A DNA stretch of 64,000 nucleotides from Terana coerulea (taxonomy: Eukaryota > Basidiomycota > Agaricomycetes > Polyporales > Phanerochaetaceae). Positions 10,380 through 21,433 of the stretch are shown here, piece by piece. The stretch's first letter is position 1. Every line of letters begins with the position of its first letter. A program made the translations under genes and the position numbers. The notes below the pieces were generated by a model. The model had not been told where the DNA came from, searched no databases, and was given only the letters and a program-made list of their open reading frames with translations. The stretch covers positions 1 through 64,000 of the forward strand of contig JAKOGH010000941.1 in NCBI GenBank assembly GCA_024811115.1, in the 5' to 3' direction.

Positions 10380-11012
10380 GAGACAGGAACGAAGCCCGAG
10401 GCACTCAAATGCATCAGTGCAAACGTTCAGAATTCTAGAGCAAACTTAAACATGCTTCTAAAGAGAAACCTGGACCATAACATCATATGTGTCCAGGAAC
10501 CGTTCTGGGGCTTCATTAAGAATGTTGCCTCAAGCACAAACAAGGATGGGGATGAGTATCACCAGACATGTAAACACCGGAACTTCATATGTTTAGGAGC
10601 CAGCGAGACATCCAGAGTGTCTGTTTATATAAACAAAAAGTGGGTGTCCACAAGCCCAGAAGTGAGACTCAGTTGTGTCAAACACCAGGACATTGTATGC
10701 GTAAGCATGCAGTTCCAAAACAAGGAATTCACATTCCTAAACATGTACAATGACGGTAAAACGTTTAGTGCGGTTAAATACCTACAGGATCATGCGAAGG
10801 ATCTTCCTCCAATTGCGTTCATGGCAGGCGATTTCAACCTGAGGCATCCATATTGGGACCATCAGGAACAGAATCTCGTTGATGAGGGAAGGAGCAACGA
10901 GATAAGAAACAAACAATCGAGCCTAGACCTCATTGATTTGGCAGAAACGTATATGGAGCTCGTACTCCTAAACAATAAGAGGGACCGGCCACGTGGGAAT
11001 CACATAACGTGA
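10380..11012 (+). pseudogene. LINE endonuclease domain
   Basis: The frame reads LKCISANVQNSRANLNMLLK, then CVQEPFWG, a typical start of an AP-like endonuclease (N and E metal ligands), and later FMAGDFNLRHPYWD. The frame is open upstream to about 10115 without an ATG before 10452, so ORF2 may begin further 5'. It ends at a TGA (11010-11012) where relatives usually have the Trp of H-I-T-W. The continuation (VLDLVWVDP) is one frame away. Confidence 0.75.
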
Positions 11013-11034
11013 AACTGCGAAAGGGGTCCTGGAT

Positions 11035-11600
11035 TTGGTTTGGGTAGACCCGAAACTCGGAGAGTACGGGAACCTTAACGTAAAAATGCATGAGCGCCAA
11101 GGAAGCGATCATGCGGTACTAGAGTGGCAGATGCCTATCGAAGTCGAGCCAGAGATCGTCCCTACTGTAAAAAGGGGGTCTATTGAAGGCGGCATGTTTG
11201 TGAAAGAAGTCAGGGCAGCTCGAAGGGCGCCCCTACCAATTTCCGAAGATTGGTTTACGTCAGCTGAAGACGTGGAGGAGTATGGCGACAAGATCGGAGA
11301 GATCTTTGAAACCATGTGGGGAAATACGCGAAACCCCCTAAAAAGTGCGCCAAGTCAAAATCTTGGTGGACAAGTGAGTGCAACAAGCGGGCAGGCGAGC
11401 AGCGCAACACACTAAAACAGAGATCAGTGTGGAGGACGGAAAGGTCCAGGCTGAGAAATAACATCATCTCATGGCCGGAGCATGAGGAAGTAGGCTCATG
11501 GGCCATGAGAATTGATGAAATTGACGCGCTGTGCAACGATCACAAGGAAGTGGTCGAAAAAGCAGGCAAAAGATTAGCTGGAAGCGGTCTCCAAGGCTAA
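11035..11600 (+). pseudogene. LINE linker between endonuclease and RT, frameshifted
   Basis: Two frames are needed: 11035-11415 (DHAVLEWQM, the end of the endonuclease) and 11316-11600 (SKSWWTSECNKRAGEQRN, the W-W-x-x-E-C region that usually precedes LINE reverse transcriptases). The switch lies near 11316-11340, and a stop closes the second frame at 11598-11600. Confidence 0.6.
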
Positions 11601-11607
11601 AACCAAA

Positions 11608-13355
11608 ATGTTTGACAAGGTTATCGCCAAATGTCATTCATCAAGAATCTGGGATATGGTCGAATGGACTAAACCTAGAAAGGTGTCTGTGAACACAGGC
11701 CTTGCCAACAGACAAGGCGAGCTAGCTGATTCGGAGGAGAAACTAAGAAAACTCTTCCAGGAACAGTTTACACCGGAAAATCCTTGTAAAGTGGATTTGT
11801 CCATTCTTGGTGAATTCGAAACTCACGAGGAAAGAGAGTTCAAGAACTTCAGCAGGCACGAGCTGCGGAAGGAATTGGCGCTTACAAGTAACTTCTCAGC
11901 GCCTGGCCCAGACAATGTGTCATGGTTCTGGCTAAAGCGCATCGTCACGGATGCAAGAGAACTTCCCTACAGTGAAGAGGGAGATGATATTGACATGGAG
12001 AGGCCTATTTTGGCCTACTTCAATGTGTGCATACGATTCAGGGTTCACCCCAGAATATTCAAACAGTCTAGAACTGTTGTCATTCCAAAGCCAAATAAGC
12101 CGGACTACACGAAGGCTAAGGCTTATAGACCAATAGTTCTCCTAAATTGCTTAGGAAATTACTGGAAAAACTCATTGCCAGACGCATGCAGTTTGACGGC
12201 CAGAAGTACGGCATAATGCACCTGAATCAGTTTGGGGGCACAATGCAGCACAGCACCACGGATGCGGGTATTCAACTCGTGCACAACATCAAACAGGCAT
12301 GGAAACAGGGCATGGAGTTATCAGCTCTGCTTCTGGATGTCTCACAATTTTTCCCATCCATCAATCACGAGTTGATGGCAGGCATTTTAAGGAAACAGGG
12401 CTTTAGCAAGTCGCTGTGCTCCTATTTCGAGAACTATCTTGTCGACAGGCAAACACAGTTCATATTCAATGGGAAACAAATGGATCCCATGGACTTTTCA
12501 ACTGGTGTCAGGCAGGGATCAGCCCTGTCTCCGATACTGACCGGATTGTACATAGCGCCGTGGTTACACAAAGTGGCAGCCACGAAACACGTGATCAAAA
12601 TATCACATGGCGGTGAGGTACACATGCTAAGGCATGATTGGACCCCCAAAGAGATCAAAGCGAATGGTCACACGACCATCCAATTCTTCGTGGATGACGG
12701 ACTCATCTATGTAGCGGGAAAAATGGACTCTGATGATCCAGAGGACCAGCTAAAATATAATAATTTACTGTTAAAAGCAGTATTTTCGAATGTCATGTCA
12801 GGGTTCAACCGAATGGGGTTGGGAGCTGAAGCAGACAAGCTAGAACTAATGCATTTCCGTAAAAGGAGTGCAGGAGAATGGACTGAGGAAGACCCATTAG
12901 GGCCGAAACTCAGGGTCAAGGTTGACGGTGTCATGCACACCGTCAAGCCAGCACACAAAATGAGATACCTTGGGTTCTACTTGGACCCAACATTATCATT
13001 TAACGATCACATCAAGTTCTATGCCACTAAGGCATGTAGCATGGTGAACGCCCTCAGAATGCTGGGGAACTCGAACCGAGGATTCAAACCCAAGGACAAG
13101 AGAATGCTGTATGTCTTGTGCGTCATGCCGATCATAATATATGGCGCCCAACTATGGTGGCGCCCAGACTGGTCTGGACTGAAAGGCGCTTGCCATCAGT
13201 TACAGTTGGCCCAAAACAGGGGCACCAGATGGATAACGGGAGGTTTCAAAAGCACTCCCATTGGAGCGATGGAGACAATGGCAGGTTTACTGCCCATTAA
13301 ACTCCAGATCGACAAATTTATGCACAAACAGTGTTTGCGCACGAACGCCGCATGA
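11608..13355 (+). pseudogene. LINE reverse transcriptase domain
   Basis: The first frame (11608 to about 12150) has SAPGPDNVSWFWLKR, VVIPKPNKPDY and AYRPIVLLNCLG, the standard RT blocks 1-2. A shift near 12147 leads to a second frame with LLEKLIARRM, LLLDVSQFFPSINHE, GVRQGSALSPIL and the catalytic box FFVDDG (about 12684-12701), which has Val where Ala is commoner. It ends at a TGA at 13353-13355, although related sequence continues in another frame. Confidence 0.85.
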
Positions 13356-13638
13356 AGGGCACCCTACAAGGGCCCATCTCACGGCGGACTGGAGGGTGAA
13401 CTCCACCAACATTGTCGCTCCATTCCCATACAAGGGAAAGGAAGATGAGAGATGCAGACACCCCTATGGTACACATTAACCATAAGGGAAGATCAGCAAT
13501 GAGGACTTTGATCTCGTCAACTCGAGTGCCGGCCCAGGCGACAGGTTAATTGACGAGTATTATAACAATGACCGCATTAGTATAAACACTAAGGCGCCAA
13601 CAAAGAGCTCAGAGGAGTTCCCTACATGGCTAAAGGAG

Positions 13639-14171
13639 GTGTTCCTCCTGAGGCTAGAAGAGGCCACTAAGTCGGACACGACAAGGGTGGTTTTCACAGA
13701 TGGGTCCCAAAAGGACAAAAGTCATTTGGAAAACTCCGTACTGGAGCAAGTTGGAAGGTGTACAATCATGATGGCACCTCAAAACAAGGTTTCTTTGGGT
13801 GTGGGAAAGCAACTCCATATGATGTGAAGATGATGGCCCTGGCTAAAGGAATCAAAGAAGCTGTCAGCGATGCTGCAGACGGTATCCGCACTATACAAGT
13901 CTTCGCAGACAACATGGGGGCGATAGAATCCATTCTCAAACCTGATAAGGGCAATGCCCAGATGGTTGCAGTCATGATGTGCAAAGTCGCACGCACATGG
14001 TTAGACAAGAGCCCAAGAAACAAAATTGTGCTCAATTGGTGCCCAGGCCATTGCAACGTGCCTCAGAATGAGGAGGTCGACAAATTGGCGGGAGAAGGGG
14101 CAAAGCTGAGGCACAACCACACTATGTGTCACAGTCTATTGCCCTGCAGTCCATGGACGATCTTACTATGA
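13639..14171 (+). pseudogene. LINE RNase H domain
   Basis: VFTDGSQKD, the catalytic Asp region ADNMGAIESI and NWCPGHCNVPQNEEVDKLA mark an RNase H fold. The fragments lie in two frames (13639-13827 and 13758-14171). An RNase H after the RT places the element in the I/Tad-type group rather than L1. Confidence 0.75.
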
Positions 14172-15495
14172 AAACGTGGTCAACATGCGCAGAGACCCTG
14201 AGTACTGCGGAAGAACATGGAAAACACTAAGCCAAGTGCCGAATAGAGGCTCTAAGGACGATCAGGCAAATGTCACATGGAAATATTCCACAAACTGGTA
14301 CCTGAAAACCATGGGAAAGGATCAGAAGATCTTTTCCCGTTTCGTACGCTTCAGGAGTAACTACTTCCCACATGGAGCGTACAGACAAAAGATCAATCTC
14401 CCAGATCAGGAGAAGGTCGCCCAGTGCTGGTGCAGCGGAGATGCGAAACACATGATCATATATTTTATGATTGCAAGTTGTGGATCCGCCACTTCATCAG
14501 AGAAGGAAACAAACAATTCACAGATAGGGAATTGTTTGAAATAGCAAAGAAAACGGAGAGCGAGGCACCATCTTCGATGCCGATGCTCGACGTAGAGGTC
14601 TTTGCATTTACTGAGAGGATATTGCCCTCTTCCTGAAACTGAACCCAATGGTGGCTACATTCCAGTGGCTCGAATTGAGGGAACAGATATACGATGACGA
14701 GCACAACGCAGTCCGGAAGAAAGACTCCCTTGCTGTTCTCAAAGCAGATCTCCACGGAAGAATGCGTAGACTAGCGCGCTTCTCGTAGGACATACAGCAC
14801 GCTCGGCACTTCTCCGTAGATGGGAGAAGGATAAGGAGATGGCGAATTGGGGTAAACTCGACCAAAACTTTGATCAGTGGTGGGGTGGCACGCTGTCAAC
14901 AGTATCCGGAAGGAGTTCGGATCAGACATAGACGAGGACAAGCTCCTCGACGAGTTCGGTTGGGATCTAAACACTACCTTAGCGATCGAAGAGGATCTTC
15001 GGTCGCCCAAAGGCAGGGAGTGGATTGAAGGGAAAAGGCCAGGTACATCGACCTGTTGCGGAAGTATCAGAAGCCCACTCACGTCCGGATGAAACGACCA
15101 AAGGCCAATATGTGGCTTGATCCTGCATGGGTGCAGGAAAAGATATATGAGTACCGCAAGAGTGCTCATCCAGATTATGTAGGGCTATATGCCTACATGT
15201 AGTGCAGTGTGGATTTCTCATTTCCCTCTGTGCGGAGGGTTTCTCGAGTCTCGGGTTTAAACCCGGCTCTGGGCGGGCGTTTTCTCGAGAGCATCGGGTT
15301 TCGGGCCAGAGTGCCGCCGAAGGCCGCCCTTCCTGTCCGTAAGGGGGAAGAAAAGGGCGCCTATCCCAGGGGGGTGCCCCGGCGAGTCGATACCACGGAC
15401 ACACGGATTCACACTCAACGGACCCAGTAGATACATATCTATTAGCACCGGAGCTCATGCGGTTCGTCCCGCGCTTCGTTAACAATACCAGATTT
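14172..15495 (+). pseudogene. LINE C-terminal tail and 3' UTR
   Basis: Decayed coding remnants continue to about 14640 (HGAYRQKINLPD; then CWCSGDAKHMI, close to a C-x-C...H knuckle often seen at the end of these polyproteins). After them comes a 3' UTR without a recognisable frame. Confidence 0.5.
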
Positions 15496-15512
15496 CAAAA
15501 CAAAACAAAAAA

Positions 15513-15525
15513 GAGGGCGTGAGAC
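15513..15525. repeat. Target-site duplication, right
   Basis: The second copy of GAGGGCGTGAGAC, directly after the A-rich tail of the LINE. Copy B of the segmental duplication resumes here. Confidence 0.8.
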
Positions 15526-16066
15526 AGGTGAGATCATAGGCCGAGAAGGGAAGGCGAACGCTTGGAATCCTAACATGTGCAAACAAACCATAGGCAGCCT
15601 GCTAATTTCAGCTCAATGTCATCGTCCGCGAGGCCGAGTTTAAACGGGGGATTAAAGATTTAGAATACATTGCATGCGAGAAATGACATTAGATAAAGAG
15701 AGACAGAAGATAAATCATTGGGACACGTTGCGTATGAGAGAAGAAAATACAGTAGATACAAAGACACAGAAAAGGAAAAGAGAAATTCGCTACATGGTAT
15801 CATATATTGGTCTATGGTCTCCTGCACACCGCAATCGGTGGGTGCTATGTTCAAGGGGGTATAAACGACATGGTAGATAGTGAGTGAGAGGGCGTAGTTG
15901 TCGACTGCCATCACTCCGGAGAGAATAGCTACAAGCAGAAGGGTTAGATTTTGGTCCGAGGACTGGAAGCATGGTAGAAGACATACCAGACTCATCCAGA
16001 GAGTGGGTGATACCGCCGTAGACGTGTCAATGTCCTATACACAGCAAGTAGCTGCAAGACATATTG

Positions 16067-16660
16067 TCAGCAATCATCGAGGATGCTCGTGCGTGCAGTG
16101 CTCACCTTATCCGACCCGAGCCATCGCGTAGACCGTATAACAGCAGTGTGGGGGATGAGCCTCGCAAAGAGGTCTCTATTCCCGCACACAAAGCCGAAGG
16201 CGGTCATGTCGTCAAATTTGGCATCAGGTGGATCGTACGGGTTGAGTGGTCCGTCAGAGGTAGGCTGGTATTCGAATAGCTGGATAGGATCCCCAAGCGG
16301 TAGGCGACTTGAGGGAATAGGGTCCAGTGGACTGTGAGTGGCGATAGGCTGAGACGCGACCACACAATGCAAGCGGCGCAGATAAGAGAAGCCGGAGATT
16401 TGATGCCCGAAAGGCGAGACTTGAAGCCGAAACACAATCCAAAGTCGGGTAGAGATGGGCTGGAACGCGACCACACATGCGATGTGGCGCAGAGTCCAAT
16501 TGATGACCCGGGGCGGGTTGTCGCCATGGGCGGAGTTCGGAGGCCATGAAGGCGAGACTTGAGAGATATGCAAGAGGTCGTACAAGGCCCGTTGTCGATG
16601 CGGCGTGGTATCTTGATCTTGGACGGCATTGCGTGGAGGTGAAAAAGCGGAGGCGAGATT
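16067..16660 (-). pseudogene. Degenerate 3' tail of family, copy B
   Basis: Minus-strand frames contain TLRHIACVVAFQPIST, YLRRLHCVVASQPIAT and NPYDPPDAKFDDMTAF, matching the tail of copy A with many substitutions. No start codon or supported link to paralogue B was found. Confidence 0.45.
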
Positions 16661-16666
16661 TGAGCC

Positions 16667-17010
16667 TTAGTCGGAGGCACCCAAGGAAGCCATCAATGCG
16701 GCGACATCATCAGTTTCTGCAGCCTTGGCCTTGTCGTGGTCAAAGACGCGAGAGGCGATGCACTCAAGGACAGTGTTGTCGTCGCAGCTCAAGCTGGAAG
16801 GGTCGGTCAAGTTGGCTGGAAGAGAGGCATCTGCGTCGAGAGTCGACCTCATCATCGTAGTCGGCCAAGTCCTCGATGGCTGTGGTGAACATTTTCGGGA
16901 TGGGTCCTGGCGCAGTGAAGAACGTGTCCTCGATGACATCTTCATAATCAGGAAGCGGCGGCGCAGGCGGGAGAAGCCGGAGACTTTGAAGTTGCAGGGT
17001 CGTCCGAAGC
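16667..17010 (-). pseudogene. Frameshifted acidic domain downstream of paralogue B
   Basis: Two minus-strand frames together match the C-terminus of paralogue C. PLPDYEDVIEDTFFTAPGPI corresponds to PLPDYEDVVADTF and FFNAPGPIS. Then DDNTVLECIASRVFDHDKAK and AAETDDVAALMASLGA correspond to NDNTLLEFMASLGFDLDNAK and DVAALIASLGA. A frameshift splits them at about 16830-16860, and the stop of paralogue B at 17154 cuts them off from the gene. Copy B has therefore lost an acidic extension that copy C keeps. Confidence 0.6.
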
Positions 17011-17153
17011 GGCATAGAGTTGGGCTGGAGCGCGTCCACAAATGCGATGCGGCGCAGGATCCATGGGATTGGCCAAGACGGGTTGTTGCCATATGCAGAG
17101 CTCCAAGATCTTGGGGGCCGGGCTTGAGAGAGAGACAAGGGCGCCAGAAACAG

Positions 17154-17803
17154 CTAGCCGGATAAGTCTGCCGAAATCATCGAGGCCAGGGAAGGAGTAA
17201 GAGTGAGGGCAAGGACATAAACCGAAGACCCGTTGTCGATATTGAGCAATGTCTTGATCTTCAGACCCTCTGCGCAGGGGTAAACAGCGTCCGAGATAAC
17301 GTCAATCTCGATGTCAATGCTGGGCTGCATAATAATGTCAGAACAAGGTAGTAAGCGAGGACACGGGATACGTACCTTGACCTTGTGCATGCAAACACGG
17401 TCATTGGAGGACTGGACGAAACACCTTCAGTCAATCAAACATCTCCTAGCGAGCACAGCGGACGTACCGAGAACACCTGCGCGATCTTCCTTTTCACAGA
17501 TCCCTGCAGGCTGTTGCCGAACCTGGCGTCGTCGCGGACCTCGTGGTTGATGACACACTGGCAGCAGCGAGCAGCCCGTTCACGCTCCTTGCGGGTGGTC
17601 TTGATGAACACAACAGGTGGGTGAGTGGCGGGGACGACCTCGACAACCTTCTTCTCGCGCTTGGGCAACGAGAACTTGGAGCGGAGCTTGTTGACGGCGG
17701 CGCGGACCGTGGAAGCGGCCTTGCCGGTCTCGGCAGCGACGGGCACAGGCGGACCGGCCTCGAAGGCCCAGGGAGCAGTGTGCAGAAGATCACAAGTAGC
17801 CAT
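17154..17803 (-). CDS. Uncharacterised basic protein, paralogue B
   Basis: Exons 17468-17803, 17376-17411 and 17154-17324 join in phase 0 throughout to give 180 residues. The ATG at 17803 aligns with the starts of A and C; an in-frame ATG further up (17974) lies inside the conserved promoter and is not used here. Shared blocks are NKLRSKFSLPKREKK, KTTRKERERAARCCQC and GSVKRK. The 36-nt middle exon encodes SSNDRVCMHKVK. The last exon is IDIEIDVISDAVYPCAEGLK, ending SMISADLSG. Paralogue A encodes the same middle segment without this first intron. A C-x-x-C pair in the middle of A and B could bind metal, but that is speculative. Confidence 0.65.
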
Positions 17804-17945
17804 TTCTGAAGTTTGGTGACTGAGAGAAGAAAGTCGCAACTGCGAAAGTTGTGCGAGAGAGTGTAACAGGCGGGGGAGATGGGGACGTAAAGCGCGTCGG
17901 CTCGAGCTTAAGACTGGCTGGAGGGGTGAGGCGCGGGGTTTGAAA

Positions 17946-17991
17946 ACGCGTCGCGAGATCCCGGCGTTAAACAAAGTGCGTCGCGCACGTG
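17946..17991 (-). promoter_or_regulatory. Shared promoter module, copy B
   Basis: ACGCGT (17946-17951), GGCGTTAAA and CACGTG (17986-17991) keep the order seen upstream of paralogues A and C, with the CTCGAGCTTAAG block near 17900-17911. Confidence 0.5.
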
Positions 17992-18000
17992 GGAACGTGA

Positions 18001-19083
18001 CTGAGCGCTAACGCGCGTCTGGCTCAGGCGTTAAGCCACTCAAATTCCTCGCGCACGCTCACACCTTCCCTCCCTCGCTCTCCGAGTCGCAAGGTATTAT
18101 CTCGCTGTTAAGAGCACTCGCAGAAGATTTATCGGCGCAATATAACTCACATAATGCTTGATAAACTGCGGGAAAATCCAGCCTCGCCCATCACGAGTAC
18201 AGCAAACTTTCTGAATCGCTTGCCTCATCCTACCCGCGCACTCACTCTCAACCCACTTCCTGGCTTTGAAAATCGAAGAATTTCGCCTGGCACTTAGTCT
18301 AGACTCCTTTTTTGTGAGCTTAAGGATATAGGGGATTGGTTGGAGAGGTTGTTCTTCCGGTAAGTACCTCAGGCTTCTGGCTTTCAGGCAGTGTCATGCT
18401 TTGCGCAGAAATAGACATCCTCGCACATCATAACCTGTAGTACCATTACCTAGTATGGTTATCCTGCTCAACAGCGGCCAGGAAACAGTGCTCTGGACAA
18501 TTTGACAATGCCCTAGCAGCGGCCTACCCCCGGGCCCCGAGGTGCGTACCTGCATCCTTCACAAAATGTCGTAGAGGCTGACCATTATTTTGCTTCCAGG
18601 TAGTCGCCACAGCTCTGGTCATTACAGAACAGCTGCAACTTCGAGCCTTGCATTTTGCTGACTGCGGTGGACAGCCTGAAGACCACGGAGACAATCACAC
18701 GATGAAGGAGGCTCAACCCTTCTCCGCGGCAAGCGGCGAGCACAGATGCGTTCTGCAAGGTATTGATTCAGTTGAGCATTATCTGAGGCAATGCGTAAAT
18801 AGTGGCATCTCGGTCTGAAGCCCACGAGGGCCAGGACCAGACGAAGCAGTCCGAGGAAGAAACATCGCCAGAGGTTTGCTGGCGAGAGCCCTAGAGTACG
18901 TTCGTCTTCAACGATAGGCTCTTTACCCCGCATCCGACACTATCGGCAGTACCATTCTCATCCCATGCATTTGCACCTCCGCTATATCGTGATTGCGTCG
19001 CTTTGGACTTGTTCGCTGTTCCGCCTCGAAAGTCACTAACTCGTCGTCTCCCTACATAATGCGGAGGTGAGTGCACTATGCCA
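18001..19083. other. Intergenic, nothing recognised
   Basis: Lies between copies B and C. A minus-strand frame at 18622-18933 has no recognisable domain. No repeat in common with the rest was noticed. Confidence 0.5.
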
Positions 19084-19371
19084 TTAAACCCTTCGCGTGT
19101 TTATTGCAGCGCCCTTCCCGTCTTTTGCGGTATAAGCCACGTACTTAATTCCACGCACCAGAGACACTCCTATTTCATGCGGTATAGACGCATACAGCCA
19201 GGATGTACGGCAGGCGGCGGCGTGGAGCTCGAGTATTTGCGCGAGGAGCTCGCATGGTTTAGGCCGCGGTGTGGGCAGGGCATGTGCGCGCGGGTTGCGA
19301 TTCGAATTGTGGTGTGTGGGTGCTTTCGAGTCGCCGTGCAGCATGACCTCGGTATCATGGCCGTCAGGAAT
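19084..19371 (-). pseudogene. F-box gene stub without start codon
   Basis: On the minus strand the sequence aligns with the first 60 or so codons of the F-box gene at 8575: PDGHDTEVMLHGDSK against PDSPSTEVMPRGETP, then LLAQILELHAAACRTSWL against LLTYIFELHAAACRTSWL. The ATG has become ATT (19369-19371). Similarity ends near 19160 and the rest of the gene is missing. Confidence 0.65.
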
Positions 19372-20794
19372 CGTTCTCTATTGAACAAACTAACTTCACC
19401 GGCTTATGTTCTGCTGAAGTGCGGGTAGGAGCTGGTCATGAATTGGTTTATATAGGAGCTGTAGGGCAGTGTACTGTAGCGCACGCACCTCTGCCACGTC
19501 TCGTGCTTTTCGGCCAGTCTTCTCCTTCTGCTGCGGTGGTCTCAAGAGCCGCAAGGCAAGAGGTGTAGCTCCACTGCGATGATTTCTTCCAATAAACGAG
19601 TACCTGATACCGCGGCAGATGTAGCCTGCCGGGACGCCGGGTCGTGGTCATAGTCCGTCGTTGTCGACACTCCTGTGAACGTGGGTTTACGTCTCTGTCG
19701 GTACCTTCTATCGAATACATTCAGCATCGTGAGGGAGGAGTAGCGAAGCTTCGGGTGTTGCACTGGCCAGTACTTACTCGACGGCCATGAGGCGGCACAG
19801 GCGTCGTCGACACCCCAAGTCAAACCGTCTTGCGCAGTGAGCGTACATAAGGTCGTTCTGCAATCGCAGGACAGCCAAGCGAGATGCTGTGCCATGAGAG
19901 TTGCTGGAGTGTGCGTGAGACGGGAATTGCGATAAAAATACAGGCCGAGGGAGATACATGTACAGTAGGTCGAGAAAGGAAGGCGGACGCTTGGAATCCT
20001 AACATCCGTAAACAAAGCTCGAGCAGCCTGCAGCTCACTGTCATCGTCCGCGAGGCCGAATTCGATCAGGGGATTAAAAATCAGGATACGTTGCATACAA
20101 GAAATAACAGTAGATAAAGAGAGCCAGAAGATATTACTTACTGTAAGCATGATAACAAAATATATCAAATTCAGAAAAATAGAAGTCGAGCGGGATAAAG
20201 CAGCTCTGCTTCGTCCGTCGAGCGGCAGGTTTTAGGAGTCTGAGTGATGACTCGACTCGAGACTAGATGGCACACAAGTACTGACACGAGCCCGATAAAT
20301 ACATTAGACTATATTTGATGCAGGAACACCGCCGCTGCTATGGAGGCTACTACAGGAATGCAGAGGCACTATCGCCTGAGAAGTAATAAACGAAACAGAA
20401 ATGTAGAGGAATATCCACGACCATGAGATGTAGAGAGAGATTGAGACCGAGACGGACTACGACAAGGTCCGTAAGACGTATAGATAGTAATAATTATCAT
20501 GTGGGGTATCAGGTGAGATGATGAGGAGAGGAAGGAGAAATATAAATCTAAATAAGGACGGATACAGAGACAAAATTGAGTCCATGAAAGGATAGGTTGG
20601 GTAAACCATCGCAAGATATGCGGAGACCGATGGACTCAAAGAGACTGGGACGAGACCAGGGGCACTCAGACAAGCGACTTGAGCGACTGGACCAGGGACG
20701 GGAGCGACGACGACATGAGAGGCGACGGAAAGACACGGACGACGACGGCGAGAGCTCCCACATGGGAGGTAAGAGACGGTGGCGTCTAGCTTGA

Positions 20795-21014
20795 GGGTGC
20801 TTTAAAAGCACTCGGCGGAAGAAAGACGGGGAGTCGCGCTTCAGGGTGCTTTAAAAGCACTCGGCTGAAGAAAGACGGTGGAGTCGCGCTTCAGGGTGCT
20901 CTTGCAGCACTCGACGGAAGGCGGCGTGAATGGCGGTGAACCTCGCGAGGTGTGGTCGTCAGGACGCAGGGTGGTTAATGGCGGTATCCACTTGAGGGTG
21001 CTTCTGGAGCACTC
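20795..21014 (+). repeat. Tandem palindromic repeat, period about 50 bp
   Basis: GGTGCT-N6-AGCACTCG occurs at about 20795, 20844, 20894 and 20996, each able to fold into a short hairpin. Units 1 and 2 share the loop TTAAAA form (GGTGCTTTAAAAGCACTC). Between units is a GAAGAAAGACGG / GAGTCGCGCTTCAG spacer. The last gap equals two periods, so one unit has decayed. Confidence 0.7.
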
Positions 21015-21433
21015 GACTAGCAGTAGGTGTTGGCCGACGGTAACCTGGGGTCCTGAGGAGGGGCAGGGATGTCAAATCTGAAGGCGCCTAAGCTGGCGCT
21101 CGGTCCAGAGGCCTGCGAGGTGTTGGGCAGAGGAGGTGCGTCGTCTCGTCATCGTCGTCGTCGGTGAGGTCAGTGTCGTCACTAGAGTTGAATGTCGCGG
21201 TTTATTGTCAAGTCGCCCAAGTCAAAGTGTCCAAGAGTTCAGAGCAGTCACAGTCTAAGGGGGTCCACTCGGTTGGCTTTCATCACGGCAATGCGAATGC
21301 GAGTTCAGAGGCCATGAAGGCGAGACTTGAGACATATGCAAGAGGTCGTCCAAGGCCCGTTGTCGATGCGGCGTGGCATCTTGATCTTGGAAGACATTGC
21401 GTGGGGGTGAAAGTGCGGAGGCGACATTGAGCC

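Larger units (their letters stand above)
9193..15512 (+). mobile_element. Tad/I-like non-LTR retrotransposon, full length, dead
   Basis: The 6.32-kb element lies between 13-bp target duplications and ends in an A-rich tail (CAAAACAAAACAAAAAA, 15496-15512). In order it encodes an AP-type endonuclease, a reverse transcriptase and an RNase H domain, the arrangement of the fungal Tad1 and I groups. The first 900 bp are 5' UTR and perhaps a lost ORF1; a CLLC/CCPH-containing frame at 9370-9636 is too weak to call a gag protein. Several frameshifts and stops break the long frame, so the copy cannot make its own proteins. Confidence 0.85.
15513..18000 (-). repeat. Segmental duplication, copy B, gene part
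   Basis: Read on the minus strand from 18000: promoter, paralogue B, degenerate acidic tail, LRRIA-type repeat, the NPYDPPDAKFDDM block and the spacer that matches 3880-4120 and 19970-20150. The order is the same as in copy A. Confidence 0.7.

Noticed and set aside
20795..21014. CRISPR-like array
   Set aside because: Spacers are themselves related and the organism is a eukaryote; it is a tandem palindromic repeat.
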